Assembly: GCF_014898155.1 (NCBI RefSeq)
Contig: NZ_CP062938.1
Location: forward strand, 1,054,001-1,118,000
Source: Bifidobacterium eulemuris
GTDB lineage: Bacteria > Actinomycetota > Actinomycetes > Actinomycetales > Bifidobacteriaceae
Direction: 5' to 3'
DNA: 64,000 bases
Shown piece by piece: positions 35,071-44,198 of the stretch. Position numbers and translations under genes: made by a program. The notes under the pieces are model-generated. The model saw nothing but the letters and a program-made list of their open reading frames with translations. It was not told the origin of the DNA and made no database searches. The stretch's first letter is position 1, and the number at the start of each line of letters is the position of its first letter.

Positions 35071-35700
35071 CTACTCGCCCGTCGCCGGACTGTCGGAGTC
35101 TTCGCCGTCTTCTGCGCTCTGACGCTTGGATCGGACCAGCCCCACCAATCCCCAAATGATGGCGACCAGCACCAATCCGCCGCCGACGACGCCGAATATG
35201 GCACCGACCATCATGCGTGAATCGGCGACGAAATCCAGACTCAGAATCGGCGTCTCCATACCGAATACGATGGCGATCACGCCCATTATCGCGAGCAACA
35301 CGCCCAACACGATGGTAGCGACGCTCGGCCCGGTTTTATGGATCACCGGACGTTCCGTCACCGGCTGCGGCGGCACCTGCACGAAGGGCTGAGGGCCGGG
35401 TTGTGCCCATGGATTACCGCCCTGCGGCACGGATCCGCCGCGCGCCGCCGAACCGCCGGACGGCGGCTGGGTGGCGTACAACGGCACCTGCGGAACCGTC
35501 TGGGTGTTCTGAGCATCCTGTTCGGCCCGCTCCTGAACCAACTCGTCAAGCGGCTTCGTCATATCAAGATCGTCCACCTCAGCAGATTCCTCGACCGTCT
35601 GAGATTCGTCAACCATATCGGCGGGCACGGCGTCGATGGTTTGCGTACGCTCGTCATCCGCAGGCGTCGGCATGACTGTGGTTTCGGTTTCGTCGCTCAT
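35071..35700 (-). CDS. Two-span membrane protein of unknown function
   Basis: A 209-residue protein with an acidic, Thr/Pro-rich disordered N-terminal half (to about 125), then two hydrophobic spans (about 128-147 and 163-188) and an acidic tail. No family recognised. Its ATG is 2 bp behind the stop of the PspC gene upstream (35703), so both are probably co-transcribed and may act together in envelope sensing. It ends 3 bp from the convergent DUF4125 gene. Confidence 0.7.
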   Translation of the reverse strand: MSDETETTVMPTPADDERTQTIDAVPADMVDESQTVEESAEVDDLDMTKPLDELVQERAEQDAQNTQTVPQVPLYATQPPSGGSAARGGSVPQGGNPWAQPGPQPFVQVPPQPVTERPVIHKTGPSVATIVLGVLLAIMGVIAIVFGMETPILSLDFVADSRMMVGAIFGVVGGGLVLVAIIWGLVGLVRSKRQSAEDGEDSDSPATGE

Positions 35701-35702
35701 AA

Positions 35703-37592
35703 TCAGTTCTCCTTCGTAAGGGCCGACGTCGACGCGGCGCTGGCCAGCGTGCTGTCGGATTCGTAGACGACGCGCACCTGCGCTTCGGTCACGTTCTCCA
35801 CATTGATGTACAAATCGACCCCGTTCACGATTTCATCGTCGTCTCTCAGCCACTGGTACTCGGAGCCATAGCTGTCGACCCAGTATCCGCCGGAGGAGAA
35901 TCCGATGGACGCGCCCATGCCGCTGTCGGTCATGGCGGCGTATTTGCCGCCGAGCGCCGAGAAGCCGTGGATGAAGCTATCGCCGCTCTCCCCCCAGGCC
36001 CAGGTGCATCCGTCGGGGATCGTCACCTGCACCTGCGCCTTGGTGGCGCTGATGTTCAGCTGTCCCGCCGGACATCCCGACTCCACGGTTTGGCTTTCGC
36101 CGTCCAACCGCTGCGTCGTCAGATCATGCGTGCCGTAGCGCTCCTCCCAGTCGGTCAGGTCGATGTTCGCGATGCTGCGGTCATAGTCCATGCCGCGGAA
36201 CACCACGCCGTCGTTAAGCGTTTGCATCTGCCGTTCGCTGGAGTCGAAGCCGTAGACGTCGTCGCCGAGGTTCACGACCTCATAGCCGTCCCTCGCCCAC
36301 AACAGGCGCAGGTCGTCGTAGACGTACGAGTAGGCGGCGGAGAGGCACACCATGCAGAAGGCGAGGAACGCGGCGATCCACACGAATGGGTGCAGGCCTC
36401 CGGTGCGCCGTCCGATCAGGCCGAGCGCGACGATCACCACGCCCAGCAGCGCGCACACCGCGCCGCTCCAGATGGTGCCATAGCGGACCAGCTGTTCCAG
36501 ACCGTCGACTCCGACGGGTCCGAGGAATCCTCCCACCAGCAGGGCTGCGGAGATGAGGATCAATCCGAGCGAGGCCAGCACCACAATGGGTCCGGCCGGC
36601 TTGCGGCGGGCGACGCGCGGTTTGACCGGACGTGGCGAGACAGAGAGCGGCACGGCATAAGTCGCCTGAGCCGGCGCATAGGCCGCGGCCGCGGGGCGTG
36701 GAGCCGTCTGCGGTTGGTTCCGGTACGCAGCCCCGCCCTGCGGCTGCGCCGGTGAGTCGGATTGAACCGGCGGCTCATAGTGATTCGATTGCGCCGGCAT
36801 AGGTCGCGTCGCAGGCTCGGCGGGACCATAGCCCATCGTCGAAGGACTGCCGGAAGCGGCATAGGCGGTCCCTTGGGCAGCGGGAGGCGTGAATTGCGAT
36901 GCGGTTCCGGCTGCGCCAGATGGAGCGCCCATACCGGAAGCGGCCGCCGCTGATGGCGCGGAGGTACCGGGAGCGCCCGTCTGCGGTGCGGGACCGTGGT
37001 GGGCGAAGCCGTATCCCTCCTGCTGGCGGATGCCGCCTTGGGCGAGGATCCACAAGGCCAGCACTGCCAGAGCGATGGCCAGCCATCCCGCGCCAGGAAT
37101 GCAGATCGCGAGCGCCAGGCAGGCGAACGCGCCAGCGCAGCTCCAATCCCAACGTCCGGCGATGAGTTCCTCAGCCAGGATGCGTCCGTCGCGATCGTCG
37201 GGCATCAGCATCCAGCCAATGGCGTACAGCGCCGCGCCGAAGCCGAAGAGCAGCACGGAGGCGAGTACCAGGGCGCGCACGAGGGTCGGGCTCCAGCCCA
37301 GGCGTCGGGCCAGTCCGCTGCACACGCCGCCGATCCAGCGGTCGTCGCCGCGCGTGATGGCGCTGGAACGCACCCATACGAAGAAGCGTTCGTCCACGCG
37401 CGGTCGGTGTTGGCCCGACTGGTTCGGGCCGTACTGGGCGTATTGGCCGGTGTAGCCAGCCTGTCCGGCGTGGTTGGATTGGCCGGTCTGGCCGCCTTGC
37501 GCGTATTGGGATTGGCTGGGACTCCCGCCTTGGCCGTTCGTTTCGGAAGAGTGATAAGGCCCGGGCTGCGGGCCGCCATACATATCGTTCAT
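35703..37592 (-). CDS. PspC-domain membrane protein
   Basis: A 629-residue envelope protein. A Gln/Gly/Tyr-rich N-terminus (1-65) is followed by a PspC domain (about 80-135: RWIGGVCSGLARRLGWSPTL and AIGWMLMPD), further spans, a long Ala/Pro linker, two to three more spans (about 385-475) and a C-terminal external beta-rich domain (about 490-629). PspC proteins sense or damp envelope stress. The ATG at 37592 is chosen because GGAAG precedes it and the Gln/Gly-rich head starts there. It is divergent from a PspC-domain kinase, an arrangement typical of actinobacterial PspC two-component loci. Confidence 0.82.
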   Translation of the reverse strand: MNDMYGGPQPGPYHSSETNGQGGSPSQSQYAQGGQTGQSNHAGQAGYTGQYAQYGPNQSGQHRPRVDERFFVWVRSSAITRGDDRWIGGVCSGLARRLGWSPTLVRALVLASVLLFGFGAALYAIGWMLMPDDRDGRILAEELIAGRWDWSCAGAFACLALAICIPGAGWLAIALAVLALWILAQGGIRQQEGYGFAHHGPAPQTGAPGTSAPSAAAASGMGAPSGAAGTASQFTPPAAQGTAYAASGSPSTMGYGPAEPATRPMPAQSNHYEPPVQSDSPAQPQGGAAYRNQPQTAPRPAAAAYAPAQATYAVPLSVSPRPVKPRVARRKPAGPIVVLASLGLILISAALLVGGFLGPVGVDGLEQLVRYGTIWSGAVCALLGVVIVALGLIGRRTGGLHPFVWIAAFLAFCMVCLSAAYSYVYDDLRLLWARDGYEVVNLGDDVYGFDSSERQMQTLNDGVVFRGMDYDRSIANIDLTDWEERYGTHDLTTQRLDGESQTVESGCPAGQLNISATKAQVQVTIPDGCTWAWGESGDSFIHGFSALGGKYAAMTDSGMGASIGFSSGGYWVDSYGSEYQWLRDDDEIVNGVDLYINVENVTEAQVRVVYESDSTLASAASTSALTKEN

Positions 37593-37630
37593 GCTTCCAT
37601 TACACCAAGCCGGCGTGCGAAAAAGCGTCG

Positions 37631-37651
37631 GGGAACACCCTGATTGTTCCC
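37631..37651. promoter_or_regulatory. Inverted repeat in the divergent PspC promoter region
   Basis: GGGAACA and TGTTCCC, 7 bp apart, midway in the 113-bp spacer between the two PspC genes. It is a likely operator, plausibly for the adjacent response regulator; unproven. Confidence 0.5.
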
Positions 37652-37705
37652 TGAACCTTGGGGAAAAGCCCCGATTCCATCCCCGCAAGGCGGCACAATG
37701 GAACC

Positions 37706-39268
37706 ATGACTCGACCTGCGAACCCCATGCGACGATTCGGCGCGCGCACCAACCGCACAGACCATGCGCCCCGATACGCCGGCCAGTCGTATGCGGCACC
37801 CGAAGCGACGGTGCCTGGGACGGCATCGCTTGGTACGCCTCCGTATGCCGCCTCCACCGCCGCCACCGCTGATGGCCGGCAGTATCACGCCCCATACGCT
37901 CCCACTGCGATGGCGCCGGCCAAACTGCCGCTGATGCGCCCCAAGCAGGGACGCTGGCTGACCGGTGTCTGCAAAGGCGTCAGTCTGCATCTGGGCGTTT
38001 CGGTCGTCTGGGTGCGTCTGGCGTTCCTTGTGGCCGCCTGCCTGTGGGGCACCGGCGTGGTCGCCTATCTGTTTTTATGGATTTTCACTCCGGTGGGCGA
38101 TCCGGTCGAGGCCGCGCGCCGCCAAGCGCATGACGCGACGGCGGAAGCGCCGCTTTCGCGCGGCAATGCGGCGTTCCCCACCGGCCCCGCGCATGCGCCA
38201 GACGACGCCGATACCGCAGACGAGGATAACGCCCGCTCCCCCGACGCCGGCGCGCAGGAGACCGTGGTCGACGCGTTGCGCCGCGCCCCCAAGCCCGCTC
38301 TGGTGGCCTCGGCTGGCATGGTTCTGCTGATGTTGGCGGTGGTGATGTCGTACGCGCATCACGAGGAGTTGATTCTGCCGCTGCTGTTCGGCATATCCGG
38401 ATTGCTGGTGGCGTGGGCGCGCTACGACGCCAGGGAGGGGCAGATGCCGACGATGGTCGGCGGCATCGCGCTGATCTTCCTCGCCTATGCGGCCTATGTG
38501 ATCAACGTCATGTATTCCGATTGGGGTTCCGACCCGTTGAGCCTGATCGCCGCCGGATTGGCGATGCTCATCGGCGTGGGATTGGCGATCGTGCCGTGGG
38601 CCAATGCGATGATCCGCTCGCTCGCCGCCGAACGCGCGATGAAGGAGCGTGAGGAGGAGCGCGCCGATATGACCGCGCATCTGCACGACGGCGTGCTGCA
38701 GACGCTCGCACTGATCCAGCTGCACGCCAAGGAGCCGGATACGGTGTTCACCCTGGCCCGCGGGCAGGAGCGCGAGCTGCGCGAATGGCTGTATCAGACG
38801 CGTTCCACCTCGGACCGTTCGGTGAACGCCGGATTGAAGCAGATCGCCGCCGCCATCGAAGACGAGCATGGCAAGCCGATCGACGTGGTCACCGTGGGTG
38901 ACGCGCGGCCCAGCGCGCAGACGGACGCGTTGCTCGACGCGACGCGCCAGGCGTTGGTGAACGCGGTCACGCACGGCGGCGAGCCCGTCTCCGTCTACTG
39001 CGAGGCGGGCGAGACCCAGGTGGAGGTGTTCGTGCGCGACCACGGCGACGGATTCGATATGGACGCGGTGCCCGCGGACCGATTGGGTATCCGCGAGTCG
39101 ATCATCGGCCGCGTCCGCCGCCGCGGCGGTACAGTGGAGGTGGTGTCGAGGCCCGACTGGGGCACCGAAGTCCGTATGCGCATTCCGATCACCGGCGATA
39201 CGCCGCACACCACAGCCGCCTCGAACCCGAACGCCGGCCAGCGGCAAAGCGATCCCGCCGCCGCTTGA
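37706..39268 (+). CDS. PspC-domain sensor histidine kinase (NarX/LiaS-like)
   Basis: A 520-residue membrane kinase. A PspC domain (about 80-135, with GRWLTGVCKGVSLHLGVS) precedes an acidic loop, then about five spans (200-310), a HisKA_3 dimerisation helix with HLHDGVLQTLALIQ (phospho-acceptor probably His327) and an HATPase domain (QALVNAVTHGG, DHGDGFD). The cognate regulator gene follows 66 bp downstream. Probable signal: cell-envelope state, sensed with the divergent PspC protein. The ATG at 37706 lies 9 nt behind weak GGCAC/GGAA purines. Confidence 0.88.
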   Translation: MTRPANPMRRFGARTNRTDHAPRYAGQSYAAPEATVPGTASLGTPPYAASTAATADGRQYHAPYAPTAMAPAKLPLMRPKQGRWLTGVCKGVSLHLGVSVVWVRLAFLVAACLWGTGVVAYLFLWIFTPVGDPVEAARRQAHDATAEAPLSRGNAAFPTGPAHAPDDADTADEDNARSPDAGAQETVVDALRRAPKPALVASAGMVLLMLAVVMSYAHHEELILPLLFGISGLLVAWARYDAREGQMPTMVGGIALIFLAYAAYVINVMYSDWGSDPLSLIAAGLAMLIGVGLAIVPWANAMIRSLAAERAMKEREEERADMTAHLHDGVLQTLALIQLHAKEPDTVFTLARGQERELREWLYQTRSTSDRSVNAGLKQIAAAIEDEHGKPIDVVTVGDARPSAQTDALLDATRQALVNAVTHGGEPVSVYCEAGETQVEVFVRDHGDGFDMDAVPADRLGIRESIIGRVRRRGGTVEVVSRPDWGTEVRMRIPITGDTPHTTAASNPNAGQRQSDPAAA

Positions 39269-39334
39269 CATGAAGAGGAACGCAGAAGACGAACAGCGGC
39301 CCGCCGCCGCTTTTAAGATGAGAAGGAACGCATT

Positions 39335-40063
39335 ATGACCACGACGAAGCCTGAACCGCACACCGACGCCGTTCCGCAACCCTCGCCTGGACATGCGGGC
39401 ATGCCGATCCGCGTGGCGGTCGTCGACGACCACGAGATGTTCCGCGCGGGAGTGATCGCCACCCTGCAGCCGCATTTCCGTATCGTCGGCCAGGCGGCCG
39501 ATGTGGAGGGCTCGGTGGCGATGATCGCCGACACCCAACCCGATGTGGTGCTGCTTGACGTGCATGTGCCCGGCGGCGAGGGAGGCGGCGGCGCGGAGAT
39601 TCTGATGAGGTCGCGCGCTCTGGCCCCCGCGTCGGTGTTCCTCGCGCTCTCCGTCTCCGACTCCCCGCAGGATGTGGGTTCGGTGATCCGCGCCGGCGCG
39701 CGGGGCTATGTGACCAAAACGATCACCGGAGAGGATCTGATCTCCTCGATCAAACAGGTCAACGAGGGCTATGCGGTGTTCTCGCCCAAACTGGCGGGAT
39801 TCGTGCTCTCCGCCTTCCAGGGTGCGCCGTTGGCCGAGGATACGGGAGCGCCCGCGCGAGACGAGGAATTGGATCGGCTCTCGGCGCGCGAACAGGAGGT
39901 GATGCGGCTGATCGCCCGCGGATACACCTATAAGGAGGTGGCGGCCGAACTGTTCATCTCCATCAAAACCGTGGAGACGCACGTCAGTTCGGTGCTGCGC
40001 AAGCTCCAGCTGTCGAACCGCACCGAACTGACCCGATGGGCCGCCGACCGCCGCATCGTATAA
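39335..40063 (+). CDS. NarL/LuxR-family response regulator
   Basis: A 242-residue regulator: receiver domain about 24-145 (VVDDHE, phospho-acceptor Asp75 in VLLDVHVPG, Lys in YVTKT) and a LuxR-type HTH about 175-235 (LSAREQEVMRLIARGYTYKE). AAGGA precedes the ATG. An N-terminal tail of about 20 residues is disordered. Partner of the PspC kinase; the inverted repeat at 37631-37651 is a candidate target. Confidence 0.92.
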   Translation: MTTTKPEPHTDAVPQPSPGHAGMPIRVAVVDDHEMFRAGVIATLQPHFRIVGQAADVEGSVAMIADTQPDVVLLDVHVPGGEGGGGAEILMRSRALAPASVFLALSVSDSPQDVGSVIRAGARGYVTKTITGEDLISSIKQVNEGYAVFSPKLAGFVLSAFQGAPLAEDTGAPARDEELDRLSAREQEVMRLIARGYTYKEVAAELFISIKTVETHVSSVLRKLQLSNRTELTRWAADRRIV

Positions 40064-40069
40064 CCGCTA

Positions 40070-40206
40070 CGTCATCCTGAGCGGAGCACGAAGTGCGGAG
40101 TCGAAGGATCTCAGGACCGTTATGGTCAGGAGATCCTTCGACTCCGGCCTTACGGCCTCCGCTCAGGATGACGTGGAGAGGATGGGACCTTCCGCTCAGG
40201 ATGACG
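40070..40206. repeat. Palindromic repeat family B, copy 3 (long palindrome)
   Basis: CGTCATCCTGAGCGGAGCAC at 40070 to its complement CCGCTCAGGATGACG ending at 40173, with inner arms GAGTCGAAGGATCTC and GAGATCCTTCGACTC. It is followed by a second partial right end (CCGCTCAGGATGACG to 40205). It separates convergent regulator and galE genes and would fold into a very long hairpin, probably ending transcription from both sides. Confidence 0.8.
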
Positions 40207-40265
40207 GCGAAAAGATGGCCTTCCCGTCCTAGGACGATGGTTGAGTTGGGCGCGGCCAGCCGCGA

Positions 40266-41285
40266 TCAGGCGGTGCGGAATCCGTTGGGGTTCTTGGTCT
40301 GCCAGTTGAGCGACGAGGAGGCCATATCCTCCATGGTCAGCTCGGCCTTCCACTCCAGCTCCTTGGCGGCCTTGGAGGCGTCGGCGTAGCAGGCGTCGAT
40401 GTCGCCGGGGCGGCGGTCCTTGAGCTCGTAGGGAATCGGGTGGCCGGCGGCCTGCTCGTAGGCCTTGATGACCTCCAGCACGGAGTAGCCGTGGCCGGTG
40501 CCGAGATTGTACACGTGCACGCCCGGCTCGTCGATGTGGTCCACGACGGCCACATGGCCCTTGGCCAGATCGACCACGTGGATGTAGTCGCGCACGCCGG
40601 TGCCGTCCGGAGTGTTGTAGTCGGTGCCGTACACCTGCACGGCGGCGAGCTCGCCGACCGCAACCTTGGCCACATACGGCGTGAGATTCGCGGGGATGCC
40701 CTTGGGGTCCTCGCCCAGCAGGCCGGACTCGTGCGCGCCCACCGGGTTGAAGTAGCGCAGCAGCACCATGGTCCATTCCGGGTCGGAGACGACCACGTCG
40801 CGCAGAATCTGCTCCTGGAAGAGCTTGGAGGTACCGTAGGGGTTCGTGGTGCCGCCGGTGGGGGTGGTCTCCAGAATCGGCAGCTCCGCCGGATCGCCGT
40901 ACACGGTGGCGGAGGACGAGAAGATGAGCTTCTTCACGTTGTGGGCGCGCATCACCTTGAGCAGCACCAGCGTCGAATAGAGGTTGTTGTCGTAGTATTC
41001 GATCGGCTTGGCCACGGATTCGCCCACGGCCTTAAGGCCTGCGAAGTGGATCACCCAATCGATCGGGTTCTCGTCGAAGATGCGGTTCATCAGCGCCTCG
41101 TCGCGCACGTCGCCGTCGTAGCGCTTCACCGTTTTGCCGGTGATCTCCTCGACGCGGCGCAGCGCCTCGGGCGAGGAATTGCCGTAGTTGTCGACCGACA
41201 CCACGTCATAGCCCTTGTTGAGCAGTTCGATGTCGGTATGGGTGGCGATGTAGCCGGCGCCGCCGGTCACCAAAATTGTGGTCAT
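40266..41285 (-). CDS. galE: UDP-hexose 4-epimerase (LnpD)
   Basis: A 339-residue short-chain dehydrogenase-type epimerase: NAD motif GGAGYIATHTDIE, the catalytic TFSSSATVYG-like IFSSSATVYG and YGTSK. It interconverts UDP-galactose/UDP-glucose and, in the LNB pathway, probably UDP-GalNAc/UDP-GlcNAc. GGAGAAT precedes the ATG. It is the last gene of the LNB/GNB operon (lnpD), 194 bp behind lnpC with a hairpin in the gap. Confidence 0.94.
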   Translation of the reverse strand: MTTILVTGGAGYIATHTDIELLNKGYDVVSVDNYGNSSPEALRRVEEITGKTVKRYDGDVRDEALMNRIFDENPIDWVIHFAGLKAVGESVAKPIEYYDNNLYSTLVLLKVMRAHNVKKLIFSSSATVYGDPAELPILETTPTGGTTNPYGTSKLFQEQILRDVVVSDPEWTMVLLRYFNPVGAHESGLLGEDPKGIPANLTPYVAKVAVGELAAVQVYGTDYNTPDGTGVRDYIHVVDLAKGHVAVVDHIDEPGVHVYNLGTGHGYSVLEVIKAYEQAAGHPIPYELKDRRPGDIDACYADASKAAKELEWKAELTMEDMASSSLNWQTKNPNGFRTA

Positions 41286-41343
41286 GATATTCTCCTTTTC
41301 CAGTCTGTATTATCCTCTTCCTCATCGCGGAAGGGAAGCGCGA

Positions 41344-41395
41344 ACCGTAACGGTGGAGTGAACGATCAGCGACGATCGCCCTCCACCGCCACGGT
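41344..41395 (-). terminator. Intercistronic hairpin lnpC-lnpD
   Basis: ACCGT-AA-CGGTGGAG pairs with CTCCACCG-CC-ACGGT (13 bp with a symmetric internal loop). No T-run, so more likely a processing or stability structure. Confidence 0.5.
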
Positions 41396-41479
41396 CCGCT
41401 TGGTTTCGCACGGGGTACGTATCTGTGTGGTCGGAGCTCCGCGCGTCGGGCCCGTACGCCACGACGCGCGGGGCGCCCG

Positions 41480-42967
41480 TTATGCGGCGTGCAGTCCGAG
41501 CGAAGCGAGGAAGCCGAACATGAGTTCGGGGGTTTTGAACACGGCCGTATTGCGCAGGATGCGGTAGCAGACGCTGCCGAGCTCGTCCTGGATGGCGGCC
41601 CGGATATCGTCGCGGTCGCGCGAGCCGTCGAGCTGTTTCGTCAGTTCGTCCCATTCCAGGGTGAACTCGCGTTCCGCTTCGGGCAGGCCCTCGCCCGCCG
41701 CCAGCGCGTCCTCGATATGCCCCAGCTGCTCGACCAGACGGCCGGGCAGGATGAACAGACCCTGCGCCTCGATCAGACCGATCGGCTCCTGCTTGACCGG
41801 GTAGAACTCCGGATGCGCGTGGAAGATGCCGTCCGGATATTCCTCGCTGACGCCGTTGTTGCGGAAGATCAGGCTCATCTCGTAGCCGCGTTCGGTGACG
41901 ATCGCGCTGGGCGAGAGGGCCGAACGCCTGCCGTCCTCGCCCTCGCACACGATGTCGAGCTCGGGATTCGAATAGGTCACCCAGCCTTCGCGGATCAGAT
42001 CGCATACGTCGATCAGGCTTTGGCGCGATTTGGAGACGACGCGCACGGCGCTGCCGGGCCAGTCGAGCATCTCCACGGCCACGTCGGGGAACGCGTCCAA
42101 GCGCAGTTCGCGCAGCACGGGAGCGGTGTGCATCGGCAGCAGTTCGCCGCCGCCCTGGAAGTGATCGTGGGCGAGCACGGATCCGCCGATGCGGGGCAGG
42201 GCGGCGTTGCATCCGAGGAAGTATCCGGGGAAGCGGTCCACGAAGTCGAGTAGCATGCCGAAGGTGTCGCGGTCGACGTGCATCGGCGTGTGCGTGGTGT
42301 TCACGCAGATGCCGTGCTGGTCGAAGTAGCCGTAGGGAGAGAACTGCCAGAACCACGACTCGTCGCCGAGTTCGACCGGCAGGGTCCGCAGCGTGCGCTT
42401 GTTGCGTCCGGCGAAGCCCTCGTTCTCATGGCAGATGGTGCATTGCGGATATCCTCCGGCCACGGCGTTGCCGGCCGCCGCCTTCTTCATATCCTTGAAT
42501 TCGGGTTTGGCGAGGTTGATGGTCACGACCAGACCGTGCGAGTCGAAGCGCGGATTGGCGTCGAGCTGCGCGCGCTTGACGTAGGTGTTGGCCACGCAGT
42601 AGTCGTACAGCCAGCGCATGGCTGCCATGCCGCCCCAGTCGCGTTCCACTTCGAGGAACCGGTCCTGCAGCGCGGAGGGATTCGCGGAGAGGATGCCCAT
42701 CACGATATCGGCCCAGACGGGCCCCTCCTCGGCCTCGAACAGGCCGGCTTCGACCGCGGCCGCGCGGAATTCGCCCAGCAGCTCGTCCGCGGATCGACCG
42801 TCGGCCACGGCGCCGGTCGGCGCGTACGAGCTGAGGTCGAAGAGCTCGAAAATGCGGTTGCGCGTCCAGTCGGCATCGCGCCGGTCCAACGCGAGGCGGT
42901 CGCAGGCGTAGTCCACCAGCGCGTCGACGCCGGCGTACACCGGTTCCAGCTTGTCCTGTTCGGCCAT
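41480..42967 (-). CDS. lnpC: UTP-hexose-1-phosphate uridylyltransferase (LnpC)
   Basis: A 495-residue GalT of the large class: VLAHDHFQGGGE carries the HxH-type nucleophile histidine, and CTICHENEGFAGR lies upstream. It moves UMP onto galactose-1-P and probably HexNAc-1-P, giving UDP-sugars for galE. The start lies 1 bp behind the lnpB stop. Length and order match lnpC of the bifidobacterial lacto-N-biose operon. Confidence 0.9.
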   Translation of the reverse strand: MAEQDKLEPVYAGVDALVDYACDRLALDRRDADWTRNRIFELFDLSSYAPTGAVADGRSADELLGEFRAAAVEAGLFEAEEGPVWADIVMGILSANPSALQDRFLEVERDWGGMAAMRWLYDYCVANTYVKRAQLDANPRFDSHGLVVTINLAKPEFKDMKKAAAGNAVAGGYPQCTICHENEGFAGRNKRTLRTLPVELGDESWFWQFSPYGYFDQHGICVNTTHTPMHVDRDTFGMLLDFVDRFPGYFLGCNAALPRIGGSVLAHDHFQGGGELLPMHTAPVLRELRLDAFPDVAVEMLDWPGSAVRVVSKSRQSLIDVCDLIREGWVTYSNPELDIVCEGEDGRRSALSPSAIVTERGYEMSLIFRNNGVSEEYPDGIFHAHPEFYPVKQEPIGLIEAQGLFILPGRLVEQLGHIEDALAAGEGLPEAEREFTLEWDELTKQLDGSRDRDDIRAAIQDELGSVCYRILRNTAVFKTPELMFGFLASLGLHAA

Positions 42968-42968
42968 G

Positions 42969-44198
<1,230 letters not shown>

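Noticed and set aside
38075..39982. A 635-codon minus-strand open frame
   Set aside because: Antisense to the PspC kinase and response regulator, which have complete catalytic motifs.
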